A stretch of DNA of 42,534 bases from Streptococcus mitis (GTDB lineage: Bacteria > Bacillota > Bacilli > Lactobacillales > Streptococcaceae). The DNA lies in NCBI RefSeq assembly GCF_009496155.1, contig NZ_WIJP01000016.1, positions 1 through 42,534 on the forward strand. The letters are read 5' to 3'. This document shows positions 17,976 to 26,703 of the stretch, piece after piece (the first letter of the stretch is position 1; each line of letters starts with the position of its first letter). The translations under genes and the position numbers were made by a program. Under the pieces are notes generated by a model. The model was given only the letters and a program-made list of their open reading frames with translations, made no database searches and was not told the DNA's origin.

Positions 17976-19122
17976 CTCTCTTTTGAAGTAGGTACATGAC
18001 AAAGATAGAGGTTACAATCAACCAACCTCCTAAGATACTAAAGACCAACATACCATTGTGAGTTAGTAAGCCGATTGCACCTAGAACGAATGGGGTCGTA
18101 AAGGCTCCGAAACTACAGCCTAAAACCGCAAATGAAGTCGCTTGATTGAGGAGTTTAGCTGGAATTCTTTCAGAGACAAGTTGAAAAACCGTCGTCAAGG
18201 CTACACTGTAGGCAAAACCAGCCAGAATGCTTCCTACCACCACCAACAACAAGGATGGAGACAAGGCAATCACAATTTGCCCTAAGCCGAAGGTAATACC
18301 TGACCAGAGGAGCAGTTTCTCTTTAAAGATAGAAATCAAGAAAGAAAAACTCACCCCAGCCACAATCCCAATCAACTGCATGACACTGAGAACAAAACTA
18401 GATAACTGGGCATCTCCCAGTCCTCTTTCCACCATCAAACTTGGAATACGAATTGTAATAGCCGTATTGGTACAAACTACAACTGCCGCTTCAATAGCTA
18501 GGATAAAAATCAAGCCTTTCATTTCCCGAGTTAAACGACTTGCTTCCTTCGTTTTTTTCTTGACTTCTTTCTTTTCTTTTCCATAAGGGACAAAGAGCAG
18601 ATAAAGGGTCAGCACCAAAAATCCAGCACTATAGGCTAGAAAGGTGGCTGTCCAACCAAAGGCCAACAACTGGCCGACTGCCAAGGTAATGAGAGAGGCT
18701 CCAACGACCTCTGCAGAACCGCGTAGCCCTAGCATCTGAATCCGTGTTTTCCCTTGATAGCGTTCACTGATAATGGAAATAGCCTTGGCATTGATCATCC
18801 CAACACCCAAACCAAAAAGAATCCGTGTTCCAAATACAAAGGGATAGGCTTGATACCAGAAAGGAGCCGTTCCACTCAGTGATAAAATTAACAAGCCCAA
18901 ACTAATCTGTAAGCGCTCAGGAAATATTTTTTCTAAGAAACCATTTAATAGCAACATAATCATGATTCCAAAGGAAGGCAAGCTGGCCAAGAGCTCAATT
19001 TGTTCCTTAGGATAACCTTGATAATAGTCAAACATGGCTGGCAGGGCACTCGAGATGGAAAAGGAGGTAATCAAAACGAGGGAGAGAGCCAAAATACTGG
19101 CCCGTTCTAAAAATTGTTTCAT
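17971..19122 (-). CDS. Major facilitator superfamily transporter
   Basis: 383 residues with about 12 hydrophobic segments in two halves joined by a basic loop (GKEKKEVKKKTKEASR, ~184-199). Features include RILFGLGVGMINAKA (~100-114), similar to CynX/NimT and drug-exporter families. Substrate unknown; an efflux role is the default inference. It stands alone between truA and the Pr6Pr gene, with a terminator at its end. Confidence 0.8.
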   Translation of the reverse strand: MKQFLERASILALSLVLITSFSISSALPAMFDYYQGYPKEQIELLASLPSFGIMIMLLLNGFLEKIFPERLQISLGLLILSLSGTAPFWYQAYPFVFGTRILFGLGVGMINAKAISIISERYQGKTRIQMLGLRGSAEVVGASLITLAVGQLLAFGWTATFLAYSAGFLVLTLYLLFVPYGKEKKEVKKKTKEASRLTREMKGLIFILAIEAAVVVCTNTAITIRIPSLMVERGLGDAQLSSFVLSVMQLIGIVAGVSFSFLISIFKEKLLLWSGITFGLGQIVIALSPSLLLVVVGSILAGFAYSVALTTVFQLVSERIPAKLLNQATSFAVLGCSFGAFTTPFVLGAIGLLTHNGMLVFSILGGWLIVTSIFVMYLLQKRA

Positions 19123-19185
19123 GAAATCTCTTTCTATATTTTATCTTAATATCTTTCTCTATTGATAATTCTCAAGCAAGAAAAG

Positions 19186-19217
19186 AAGAAGCCTCTTTAG
19201 TGTACAGACTCCTTCTT
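19186..19217 (-). terminator. Possible terminator of the phnA-Pr6Pr unit
   Basis: AAGAAG and CTTCTT form an interrupted stem on the minus strand, followed by CTTTTCTT. It lies downstream of the BOX element. Confidence 0.4.
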
Positions 19218-19245
19218 AAACTCGAAAATGAATCCCTTGTATCTT

Positions 19246-19358
19246 ATACTCAATGAAAATCAAAGAGCAAACTAGAAGGCTAGCCGCAGGTTGCTCAAAG
19301 TACAGCTTTGAGGTTGCAGATAAAACCGACGTGGTTTGAAGAGATTTTCGAAGAGTAT
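19246..19358 (-). repeat. BOX element ending in a stop codon
   Basis: In reverse orientation: ATACTCTTCGAAAATCTC at the right end, ATTTTCATTGAGTAT at the left, and the internal CTGCGGCTAGCCTTC-like and CTCAAAGCTGTAC-like segments. Its last base is part of the TAA stop of the neighbouring membrane-protein gene. Confidence 0.88.
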
Positions 19359-19987
19359 TAGGATGACTTTCTCTTGATTTGCTTGATAAAGTAGAAGATA
19401 AATCCTGCCACCATATAGGCAACAAAGATAATCAGACACCACTTGAACACGACATCCCAACCCTTGTTCACATTCAAAAAGAAGTAAGGGAAGGGACTAA
19501 CCTTAGAATTAGGAATGTCTAGTTTCAGTACCAAGCCATTAAAAAGAGCAAACATCATATACAGCAAGGGTAAAATCGTCCACACAACTGGATCCCAGAT
19601 TTTGTATTGACCCTGTTTGTCAAACAAGAGGGTATCTGCTAAAAACCAGAGGGGAACGATATAGTGGCAAAGGAAATTTTCTAGGGTATAAAAATTAGTC
19701 GCAATGGGCGCTAAAAGGAAATGGTAAATCACACAGGTAATCATGATACTCATGGTGACCCCACCTTTTAAGCGCAAGAGGCTTGGCCTTTGCCAGTTTT
19801 CACCTAAACGGCTCATAACCTTTAGGAGATAGAGCGTAAAAATCGCGACTAAAAGGTTGGACAGAACCGTATAATAGAGCAGCATCCCAAATCCACCATG
19901 CTTGGCGATTTCAAGATAAACTCCCGTAAAAGCCGCTAGAAACAAGAAGATACGGCTATAAAATATAAGTTTGTAGTTCTTTGACAT
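19358..19987 (-). CDS. Pr6Pr / FAR-17a-like integral membrane protein
   Basis: 209 residues with about six hydrophobic segments (~10-28, 37-55, 75-95, 104-120, 135-155, 180-200). The conserved His in TCVIYHFLLAP and FLCHYIVPLWFLAD is characteristic of the Pr6Pr/FAR-17a/AIG1-like family, whose eukaryotic members are hydrolases of unusual lipids. Bacterial function is unknown. It starts 2 nt after the phnA stop and is surely co-transcribed with it. A BOX element touches its stop codon. Confidence 0.75.
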   Translation of the reverse strand: MSKNYKLIFYSRIFLFLAAFTGVYLEIAKHGGFGMLLYYTVLSNLLVAIFTLYLLKVMSRLGENWQRPSLLRLKGGVTMSIMITCVIYHFLLAPIATNFYTLENFLCHYIVPLWFLADTLLFDKQGQYKIWDPVVWTILPLLYMMFALFNGLVLKLDIPNSKVSPFPYFFLNVNKGWDVVFKWCLIIFVAYMVAGFIFYFIKQIKRKSS

Positions 19988-19989
19988 GT

Positions 19990-20328
19990 TTAAATTTTCT
20001 TCACAAACTCTGATTTAAGTTTCATGGCACCAAAACCATCAATCTTACAGTCGATATTGTGGTCGCCTTCTACGATGCGGATATTTTTCACGCGCGTTCC
20101 TTGTTTCAAATCTTTTGGCGCACCTTTTACTTTCAAATCCTTAATGAGGGTTACTGTATCACCATCAGCCAATTTATTTCCGTTGGCATCGATCGCGACA
20201 AGACCATCTTCTACTTCTGCAACTTCAGCAGGATTCCACTCATAAGCACACTCTGGGCAAACCAGTAGGGCACCGTCTTCGTAGACATACTCTGAGTTAC
20301 ATTTTGGGCAATTTGGTAAGTTGTTCAT
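19990..20328 (-). CDS. phnA: PhnA/YjdM-family zinc-ribbon protein
   Basis: 112 residues. The N-terminal zinc ribbon has CPKC (~8-11) and CPEC (~24-27). The C-terminal domain has [31 protein letters not shown], the PhnA/YjdM core. Despite the historical name it does not appear to take part in phosphonate cleavage; its biochemical role is unsettled. AAGGAG precedes the ATG. Confidence 0.88.
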   Translation of the reverse strand: MNNLPNCPKCNSEYVYEDGALLVCPECAYEWNPAEVAEVEDGLVAIDANGNKLADGDTVTLIKDLKVKGAPKDLKQGTRVKNIRIVEGDHNIDCKIDGFGAMKLKSEFVKKI

Positions 20329-20387
20329 GGTTTCTCCTTATCATCATTCACTATTCTTTGAAAATCAAAATTTCTCGAACAGCAACT

Positions 20388-20416
20388 ATTATACCCTAAA
20401 ATCAGCATTTTGACAA
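20388..20416 (-). promoter_or_regulatory. phnA promoter
   Basis: TTGTCA (20411-20416), 17-nt spacer, TATAAT (20388-20393) on the minus strand; a leader of about 50 nt. Confidence 0.75.
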
Positions 20417-20421
20417 ATTTA

Positions 20422-20450
20422 GAAAAAACCGATATCCATCTATCGGCTTT
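20422..20450 (-). terminator. cmk terminator
   Basis: CCGATA / TATCGG stem on the minus strand followed by TTTTTTCT, just after the cmk stop. Confidence 0.85.
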
Positions 20451-20457
20451 TCAACAT

Positions 20458-21129
20458 CTACATTCTTTTTTCAGCTTCTGCTTTAATTTTTTCAACTACT
20501 TCTTGAATGTTCAAACCAGTTGTATCAAGGTAGACAGCATCCTCTGCTTGTTTGAGAGGCGAAGTCTCACGATGACTATCCTTGTAGTCACGCGCTGCAA
20601 TTTCCTCTTTTAGGGTTTCAAGGTCTGTCTCAATTCCCTTGGCGATATTTTCCTTATAACGACGCTCTGCTCTCTCATCAACAGAAGCTACTAGGAAAAT
20701 TTTCAGTTCTGCTTGTGGCAATACAACCGTTCCAATATCGCGACCGTCCATGACAATCCCGCCTTGTTGGGCAATTTCTTGTTGGAGGGAAACTAGTTTC
20801 TCACGCACTTCAGGAATTGCTGCAATAGCAGAAACATGATTGGTCACTTCATTTTCACGGATAGGATGGGTAATATCCACATCTCCTACAAAGACAAGCT
20901 GTTCCCCAGTTTCTGAACGCCCAAAACTAATTGGATGCTGGTCCAACAAGGCTAGAAGGGCTTCAACTTCTTCTACTCCTAACTGGTTCTTGAGAGCCAT
21001 ATAGGTCGCTGCACGATACATGGCACCTGTATCTAGGTAGGTGTATCCAAAATCCTTGGCAATAATCTTTGCGACTGTGCTCTTACCGCTGGAAGCAGGC
21101 CCATCAATAGCAATTTGAATTGTTTTCAT
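20458..21129 (-). CDS. cmk: Cytidylate kinase
   Basis: 223 residues. It phosphorylates CMP/dCMP using ATP. The P-loop is [16 protein letters not shown] (6-21), followed by [10 protein letters not shown] (substrate binding), the inserted CMP-binding domain and [14 protein letters not shown]. It begins 8 nt after the LysM-protein gene and is co-transcribed with it. Confidence 0.97.
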   Translation of the reverse strand: MKTIQIAIDGPASSGKSTVAKIIAKDFGYTYLDTGAMYRAATYMALKNQLGVEEVEALLALLDQHPISFGRSETGEQLVFVGDVDITHPIRENEVTNHVSAIAAIPEVREKLVSLQQEIAQQGGIVMDGRDIGTVVLPQAELKIFLVASVDERAERRYKENIAKGIETDLETLKEEIAARDYKDSHRETSPLKQAEDAVYLDTTGLNIQEVVEKIKAEAEKRM

Positions 21130-21137
21130 ATCAACTC

Positions 21138-21620
21138 CTATTTGATTTTAACAACATCACCTGGATTAGCAAACCAAGATCCTGTAGCCATGTGCCCAGG
21201 ATTTAAGGCTTCTAACTGTGCAATCGAAATCCCCGCACGAGCTGCAATAGCTGCTTCTCCTTCTCCAGCCAAGACTTTTGTCGTCCCTTCTGGATCTGTT
21301 GAATGTTCTGAACTACTAGATGACTCTTCCTTACCCTCTGAACTAGAAGATGCCTGCTCTGAACTACTAGAAGATGAAATCTGTACTACATTTGCATCAG
21401 AATCGTGAAAATCTTTTAAGGCTGCCGTACGATTACTCCCACCCGATGACAGATAGATAAGAACAATGATCATCACGACTACAATCACAAAGAAAATACT
21501 TGCTAAGATAGTTAAGATACGGTTAGCAATGACTCCTCCGCCTTGTTCTCTCTTACGACGTTGTATTCTTGTTTCTTCTTGATTTTCATAAATATCTTCT
21601 TGCCACGGTTCTTTTGCCAT
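21138..21620 (-). CDS. Single-pass membrane protein with a C-terminal LysM domain
   Basis: 160 residues. A basic N-terminus ([12 protein letters not shown]), one membrane segment (~33-55), a Ser/Glu-rich linker (~80-108) and a C-terminal LysM-like domain ([20 protein letters not shown] to PGDVVKIK). The topology places LysM outside, where it could bind peptidoglycan. AAGGAG precedes the ATG. Same operon as cmk; no functional link is known. Confidence 0.85.
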   Translation of the reverse strand: MAKEPWQEDIYENQEETRIQRRKREQGGGVIANRILTILASIFFVIVVVMIIVLIYLSSGGSNRTAALKDFHDSDANVVQISSSSSSEQASSSSEGKEESSSSSEHSTDPEGTTKVLAGEGEAAIAARAGISIAQLEALNPGHMATGSWFANPGDVVKIK

Positions 21621-21630
21621 ACCTTACTCC

Positions 21631-21668
21631 TTGTTTTTTTTTACTTTTCTTATTACAATATAAATATG
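21631..21668 (+). promoter_or_regulatory. Ferredoxin promoter only 6 nt before the ATG
   Basis: TTGTTT (21631-21636), 17 nt, TACAAT (21654-21659), then 6 nt to the ATG at 21666. No ribosome site is present, so a leaderless mRNA is likely. Confidence 0.5.
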
Positions 21669-21869
21669 AAAATCACACTTATACCTGAACGTTGCATTGC
21701 CTGTGGGCTTTGCCAAACTTATTCTGATTTATTTGACTATCACGATAATGGAATCGTGCGCTTTTACGATGACCCTGACCAACTAGAAAAAGAAATTTCT
21801 CCTAGCCAGGATGTCGTAGAAGCTGTTAGAAACTGTCCGACACGTGCCTTGATTAAAGATCAACACTAA
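21666..21869 (+). CDS. fer: Small ferredoxin (single 4Fe-4S cluster)
   Basis: 67 residues. The cluster ligands CIACGLC (10-16) and a distant CP (NCPTRAL, ~57-63) fit a monocluster 4Fe-4S ferredoxin. A longer in-frame ORF extends upstream to 21543, but that extension lies in the promoter and the opposite gene's start, and this ATG gives the family's usual length. Diverges from the LysM gene with 45 bp between them. The electron partner is unknown. Confidence 0.88.
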   Translation: MKITLIPERCIACGLCQTYSDLFDYHDNGIVRFYDDPDQLEKEISPSQDVVEAVRNCPTRALIKDQH

Positions 21870-21932
21870 TCTTTCATAGTAAATTGACAAGAACGTTTCA
21901 CTCTTTCTAGTTTAGCATATTTCCATGCAAAA

Positions 21933-22898
21933 TTATAGTCTTTTCACTTTATTTTTTTCTGTAAAATCAGGAAGGTCACTTTTTTCTTTAACGAGATAAA
22001 GTGGTCTTTTTTTAGTCTCTAGATAAATCTTACTGATATACTTGCCGAGAATCCCAATGGTCAAGAGTTGAATGCCTCCAAGAAAGAGAATGACAGCCAT
22101 CAGAGAAGTCCAACCTGATGTCGGATTACCCAAAATGAGGGTCCGAACCACAACAAAAAAGGTCATAAGCAAAGAAATAAAACAAGATAGGAAACCAGCT
22201 ACAAAGGCTATAATCAAGGGAAAATCTGAAAAATTCACAATCCCTTCAATGGAGTAGAAAAAGAGTTGCCTAAAACTCCAACTGGTCTTGCCAGCCTGTC
22301 TTTCAACGTTTGAATAGTCCAAATAGTGGATTTTAAAGCCCACCCAGGCAAAAAGTCCCTTAGAAAAACGATTGGACTCAGTCAAGCTTAAAATCGCATC
22401 GACTACAGACCTTCTCATCATGCGAAAATCACGGACACCTGACGGCAAGGCTACTGGACTAATTTTTTTCATGAAGCCGTAAAAGAGATTAGCACAGAAA
22501 CTGCGAAAGAAAGGTTCCCCCTCTCGACTAGTTCTCCGTGTCCCAACACAGTCCAAGTCTGTATTTTGGTCTAGTAATTTTTTCATCTCAAGCAACATAC
22601 TAGGAGGATCTTGGAGGTCTGCATCCATCACCACCACTAGGTCTCCTGTAGCATATTGCAAGCCTGCATAGAGGGCTGCTTCTTTTCCAAAATTTCGCGA
22701 GAAAGAAATATAATGTACTGCCGAATTTTGCTCCCGATAGGCTTTTAACAGTTCTAAGGTCCCATCACTTGATCCATCATCGACAAAGACATACTCGATT
22801 TCTGTTTCCAAATCTGGAAGTAAAGCTTCCAAAGCCTGATAAAAAAGAGGAAGTACTTCCTCTTCATTTAAACAGGGGACAATGATTGACATCACCAT
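21933..22898 (-). CDS. GT2-family glycosyltransferase (DPM1/GtrB-like) with C-terminal membrane anchor
   Basis: 321 residues from the ATG at 22898; two codons later (22892) is an equally plausible start. The longer ORF reaching 23036 overlaps galE and is rejected. The GT2 catalytic domain shows FVDDGSSDGT, SRNFGKEAAL, DADLQDPP and a QAGKTSW segment. Two C-terminal membrane helices (~225-255 and ~265-290) fit enzymes that move sugars onto undecaprenyl phosphate. It starts right after the galE stop, so it is in one operon with the epimerase and may use a galactose-type sugar for a cell-surface glycan; the exact substrate is unknown. Confidence 0.87.
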   Translation of the reverse strand: MVMSIIVPCLNEEEVLPLFYQALEALLPDLETEIEYVFVDDGSSDGTLELLKAYREQNSAVHYISFSRNFGKEAALYAGLQYATGDLVVVMDADLQDPPSMLLEMKKLLDQNTDLDCVGTRRTSREGEPFFRSFCANLFYGFMKKISPVALPSGVRDFRMMRRSVVDAILSLTESNRFSKGLFAWVGFKIHYLDYSNVERQAGKTSWSFRQLFFYSIEGIVNFSDFPLIIAFVAGFLSCFISLLMTFFVVVRTLILGNPTSGWTSLMAVILFLGGIQLLTIGILGKYISKIYLETKKRPLYLVKEKSDLPDFTEKNKVKRL

Positions 22899-22899
22899 C

Positions 22900-23919
22900 T
22901 TAGTCTTCAAACCCATTTGGATGCTTACTTTGCCAACGCCATGCGTCTTCACACATTTGGGTGATGCCGAGTTCTGCTTCCCAGCCCAGTTCTGCTTTGG
23001 CTTTTGCAGGATCTGAATAGCAGGCCGCGATATCACCTGGGCGACGTTCTACAATGCGGTAAGGAATTGGGCGTCCCACTGCTTTTTCCATGTTTTGGAT
23101 AATTTCAAGAACAGAATAACCTTTACCTGTTCCAAGGTTATAAACGTTTAGACCTGAACCTTTTTGGATTTTTTTCAGAGCTGCGACGTGACCTTTAGCC
23201 AAATCGACAACGTGGATATAGTCACGAACACCAGTTCCGTCTTCCGTATCGTAATCATCTCCAAACACTTGCACTTGCTCTAATTTTCCAACGGCTACTT
23301 GAGTCACATATGGCAAAAGGTTATTTGGAATTCCGTTTGGATTTTCTCCCAAATCACCACTCTCATGGGCTCCGATTGGGTTGAAATAACGAAGCAAGAC
23401 AACATTCCATTCTGAGTCTGCCTTGTAAATATCCGTCAAAATTTCCTCAAGCATAAGCTTGGTGCGGCCATATGGATTGGTCACTGAAAGTGGGAAATTT
23501 TCCAAGATTGGCACTGTATGAGGATCTCCGTAAACTGTCGCAGAAGAACTGAAGATGATGTTTTTACAGTTGGCTTCTTCCATAGCTTTTAGAAGACTGA
23601 CAGTTCCAGCGATATTATTGTCATAGTAGGCAAGAGGAATACGAGTAGATTCACCGACAGCCTTCAAACCAGCAAAGTGAATAACACCAGTCGGTTCTTC
23701 CTGTTTGAAAATGTCTCTAAGGGTATCTGTATCACGAATATCTGCCTCATAGAAAGGCACTTCAACTCCTGTGATTCTTTCAACAACTTCTAAACTTTTT
23801 CTGTTACTATTAACAAGGTTATCCACCACAACGACTTGATGACCTGCTTGGATTAACTCAATAACAGTGTGGGTTCCGATAAATCCTGCACCACCTGTTA
23901 CTAAAATCTTTTCTTGCAT
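22900..23919 (-). CDS. galE: UDP-glucose 4-epimerase
   Basis: 339 residues. It interconverts UDP-glucose and UDP-galactose. The NAD-binding motif is VTGGAGFIGTHTV (7-19); the catalytic pair is in SSSATVYG and YGRTK (Tyr/Lys). YFNPIGAHESG is typical of GalE. AGGAAAGAAG precedes the ATG. Co-transcribed with the downstream glycosyltransferase. An extended -10 TGGTAAAAT lies ~40 nt upstream. Confidence 0.95.
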   Translation of the reverse strand: MQEKILVTGGAGFIGTHTVIELIQAGHQVVVVDNLVNSNRKSLEVVERITGVEVPFYEADIRDTDTLRDIFKQEEPTGVIHFAGLKAVGESTRIPLAYYDNNIAGTVSLLKAMEEANCKNIIFSSSATVYGDPHTVPILENFPLSVTNPYGRTKLMLEEILTDIYKADSEWNVVLLRYFNPIGAHESGDLGENPNGIPNNLLPYVTQVAVGKLEQVQVFGDDYDTEDGTGVRDYIHVVDLAKGHVAALKKIQKGSGLNVYNLGTGKGYSVLEIIQNMEKAVGRPIPYRIVERRPGDIAACYSDPAKAKAELGWEAELGITQMCEDAWRWQSKHPNGFED

Positions 23920-24021
23920 CTTCTTTCCTCGATTCTCAGATTATTTTTTCTTATTTTACCATTTTTGATAGGGAATGTCATTTGCCATCCTAGAGGGTAG
24001 GATAAAATTTAAGTAAAATGC

Positions 24022-25125
24022 TTATTCACTTTTTACTCGTTTGACATAGTTTTCAATTGGGTAGTTTGCTGGGTCTAGAGTCATTTCCCTGCTTTGAACC
24101 AGTTGAGCTAGATGGTAGCCAATGATAGGACCTGTTGTGAGGCCTGATGAACCTAGTCCACTAGCCGCATAGACACCTGCCAATTCTGGCACTTGTCCAA
24201 AGAAAGGAGAGAAATCACGGGTGTAGGCGCGGATTCCCACACGCTCAGCCCTTGAAGTAGCTTCTGCTAAACTAGGATAGTGAGGTAAGGCCATATCCTC
24301 CATTTGCTGGAGTAAGGTTTCATCTACCGTCAAATCAAATCCCATATCATTTTCATGAGTGGCACCTAGGGACAATTTCCCACCTGCAAAAGGAATCAAA
24401 TCCCACTCCCCTTCTGGCATAACAACAGGGTAAGTGTCCATGTCTTGGGCAAGCTGATAATCTCGTAGTTGTCCTTTTTGAGGACGGACATCCACATCAT
24501 AACCTAAAGGCTCTAATATGTCCCCCAACCAAGCTCCCGTCGCCAAAATAACCTGTTCAAACACCTCTTCGCCAATCTGGTAGCCTGACGATAAGGGTGT
24601 CAGAGTCACTTTTTCTTTGACCAGCTTGACCTGACTGGCTTCCAGCAAACGAGTCACTAAGAGTTGGCCATCTACTCTCGCTCCACCAGAAGCATAGAGC
24701 AGGCAATCAAATCCCTTCAAACCAGGGAATAATTCATTTGCTGATGCTTGGTCCAGAGTGGCTAATTGCCCTATCAAGGGAGACTCTTCTCTGCGCTCTA
24801 AGGCTAGTTGATAGAGTTCTTCCAATTTGGATTCATCCTTTTTCAAGAGAAAAACTCCCGACCGCTGGTAAAAGTCGATCTCCTGCCCTGACTTGTCTAA
24901 TTCAGCCAACAAATCCACATAAAAGTCAGCCCCCAAGCGCGCCATCTTGTACCAGGCTTTATTTCGACGTTTGGAAAACCAAGGACTGATAATTCCTGCT
25001 GCGGCCTTGGTAGCCTGACCTTGTCCATGGTCAAAGACGGTTACCTCTAGGTCACTTTCTTTGGAGAGGTAGTAAGCTGCTGTTGCACCCACAATTCCTG
25101 CTCCGATAATGGCAACTTTTTTCAT
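24022..25125 (-). CDS. FAD-dependent amino-acid oxidase/dehydrogenase (DadA/glycine oxidase family)
   Basis: 367 residues. The N-terminal FAD motif is VAIIGAGIVGATAAYYLS (4-21), followed by AAAGIISPWFSKRRN. RPQKGQLRDY and GVYAASGLGSSGLTTGPIIG close the FAD and substrate sites. Members oxidize D-amino acids, glycine or related amines. The substrate here is not known. It follows the NIF3-family gene by 16 nt in the trmK operon. Confidence 0.85.
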   Translation of the reverse strand: MKKVAIIGAGIVGATAAYYLSKESDLEVTVFDHGQGQATKAAAGIISPWFSKRRNKAWYKMARLGADFYVDLLAELDKSGQEIDFYQRSGVFLLKKDESKLEELYQLALERREESPLIGQLATLDQASANELFPGLKGFDCLLYASGGARVDGQLLVTRLLEASQVKLVKEKVTLTPLSSGYQIGEEVFEQVILATGAWLGDILEPLGYDVDVRPQKGQLRDYQLAQDMDTYPVVMPEGEWDLIPFAGGKLSLGATHENDMGFDLTVDETLLQQMEDMALPHYPSLAEATSRAERVGIRAYTRDFSPFFGQVPELAGVYAASGLGSSGLTTGPIIGYHLAQLVQSREMTLDPANYPIENYVKRVKSE

Positions 25126-25141
25126 TGTTTTTACTTTCTAA

Positions 25142-25939
25142 CTAGATATGGTGGAAAGGATTGGTCGATGCTTGACTAGGTACAATATCGATTGTCCAGC
25201 CTTTTTCCTCTTTCCATTGAGTAAGGAGTGCTGCGATTTTTTCCACAAAAAGCACTTCAATATAGTGACCTGGGTCCAAGGCTAGCAAGCCATCAGACAA
25301 CATATCCTGAGCAGTATGGTAGTAAATATCACCAGTGATATAGACATCTGCCCCTTTTGCCAAAGCATCCTTATAGAATGACTGCCCGCTTCCACCACAG
25401 ATGGCCACTCTTGAAATAGGCTTCCGCAAATCACTCTCTTGATAATGCACTATTCGAATACTATCTAGGCCAAAGACTTGCTTGACATACTGGGCCAATT
25501 CCCCAAATGTCTGAGGTCGAACATTCCCAATACGCCCAATTCCACGTTCAGGACCTGTCTCCTGAAGATAAGTCGTCTCCTCGATTCCTAGCATCTGACA
25601 GAACCAATCATTGAGGCCATTTTCAACGATGTCAATATTGGTATGGCTAACATAAACTGCAATATCATGCTTGATGAGATCGATATAAATCTGATTTTGC
25701 GGACGACTAGCTACCAAATCCTTGATAGGACGGAAAATCGGCGCGTGCTTGACGATAATCAAGTCCACCTCCTTTTCAATGGCTTCAGCTACCGTTTCTT
25801 CACGAATATCCAGAGCAACCATGACACTTTGGATCTCCTTGTTTAGAGTACCGATTTGCAAACCACGACTGTCTCCCTCCATAGAAAATTCCTGAGGGCA
25901 AAAGGCTTCATAGCGTTTAATCACTTCACTTGCTAGCAT
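25142..25939 (-). CDS. NIF3-like dinuclear metal-center protein (YqfO family)
   Basis: 265 residues. Conserved metal-binding elements: [24 protein letters not shown] and GHYIEV. The family is often labelled GTP cyclohydrolase 1 type 2, but its cellular role is unsettled. It overlaps the trmK end by 14 bp, a pairing conserved across Firmicutes that suggests a link to RNA metabolism. Confidence 0.9.
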   Translation of the reverse strand: MLASEVIKRYEAFCPQEFSMEGDSRGLQIGTLNKEIQSVMVALDIREETVAEAIEKEVDLIIVKHAPIFRPIKDLVASRPQNQIYIDLIKHDIAVYVSHTNIDIVENGLNDWFCQMLGIEETTYLQETGPERGIGRIGNVRPQTFGELAQYVKQVFGLDSIRIVHYQESDLRKPISRVAICGGSGQSFYKDALAKGADVYITGDIYYHTAQDMLSDGLLALDPGHYIEVLFVEKIAALLTQWKEEKGWTIDIVPSQASTNPFHHI

Positions 25940-26603
25940 GAAGAACCTCCTTGATGGCTTGAATTTTATCTACTAGAACTTGACGTTCCTCCAGATTTTT
26001 CTCTGGGATTTGTCCGAGGGCAAACTCTAGCTTAACAGCTTCTTTTTGCCATTTTTGGACAAATACTGGACTGACTTCTTTGGACAAGAAGGGGCCAAAG
26101 CGAACATCACTAGCTGCTAACTTCATTTCCCCTGCTTCCACCACCAAAATCTCGTAAAACTTGCCAGCCTCTTCTAGGATACTTTCTGCTACAATCTGAA
26201 ACCCGTGGTCTTGCAACCAGATGCGCAAGTCGTCTTCACGATTATTGGGTTGGAGGATTAAACGTTGCACATTGCCAAGCTTCTCCAAGCCTTCTTCTAA
26301 AATCCTAGCAATCAAACGACCACCCATACCAGCAATGGTAATGACAGACACTTGGTCTCCCTCTTCAAAAGCTGCTAATCCATTGGCTAAACGGACTTGG
26401 ATTTTCTCCTTTAGGCCGTGAGCCTCAACATTTTTGACCGCAGACTGATAGGGGCCTTCCACCACCTCACCTGCAATGGCACTTTCGATTTGGCCTCTTT
26501 CGACCAACTCGATAGGCAGATAAGCATGGTCACTTCCCACATCTAGCAAAATGGCTCCCTGTGGCACAAAGGAAGCCACTAATTCTAATCTCTTTGAAAT
26601 CAT
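25926..26603 (-). CDS. trmK: tRNA (adenine(22)-N1)-methyltransferase TrmK
   Basis: 225 residues. The SAM-binding motif [17 protein letters not shown] (18-34) and a later [16 protein letters not shown] motif are diagnostic. It methylates A22 in the D-loop of Ser/Tyr-type tRNAs. First gene of the trmK-nif3-FAD oxidase operon. An extended -10 (TGGTATAAT, at 26636-26641) lies 33 nt upstream. Confidence 0.93.
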   Translation of the reverse strand: MISKRLELVASFVPQGAILLDVGSDHAYLPIELVERGQIESAIAGEVVEGPYQSAVKNVEAHGLKEKIQVRLANGLAAFEEGDQVSVITIAGMGGRLIARILEEGLEKLGNVQRLILQPNNREDDLRIWLQDHGFQIVAESILEEAGKFYEILVVEAGEMKLAASDVRFGPFLSKEVSPVFVQKWQKEAVKLEFALGQIPEKNLEERQVLVDKIQAIKEVLHASK

Positions 26604-26669
26604 CTTCTCTCGCTTTCCAAACTCTATTACCTCTTATTATACCACATTTCAGCTGGCAATCTTGTACCT

Positions 26670-26703
26670 AAAAAGACCGCAATCCACAGATTGCAGCCTT
26701 TCT
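26670..26703 (-). terminator. Terminator of the P-type ATPase gene
   Basis: CTGCAATC / GATTGCGG stem on the minus strand followed by TCTTTTT. Confidence 0.8.

Noticed and set aside
21543..21665. N-terminal extension of the ferredoxin ORF
   Set aside because: It runs through the promoter region and into the divergent LysM gene; the ferredoxin fold starts at 21666.
22899..23036. N-terminal extension of the glycosyltransferase ORF
   Set aside because: It overlaps the end of galE and lacks family sequence; the ATG at 22898 or 22892 gives the normal GT2 start.
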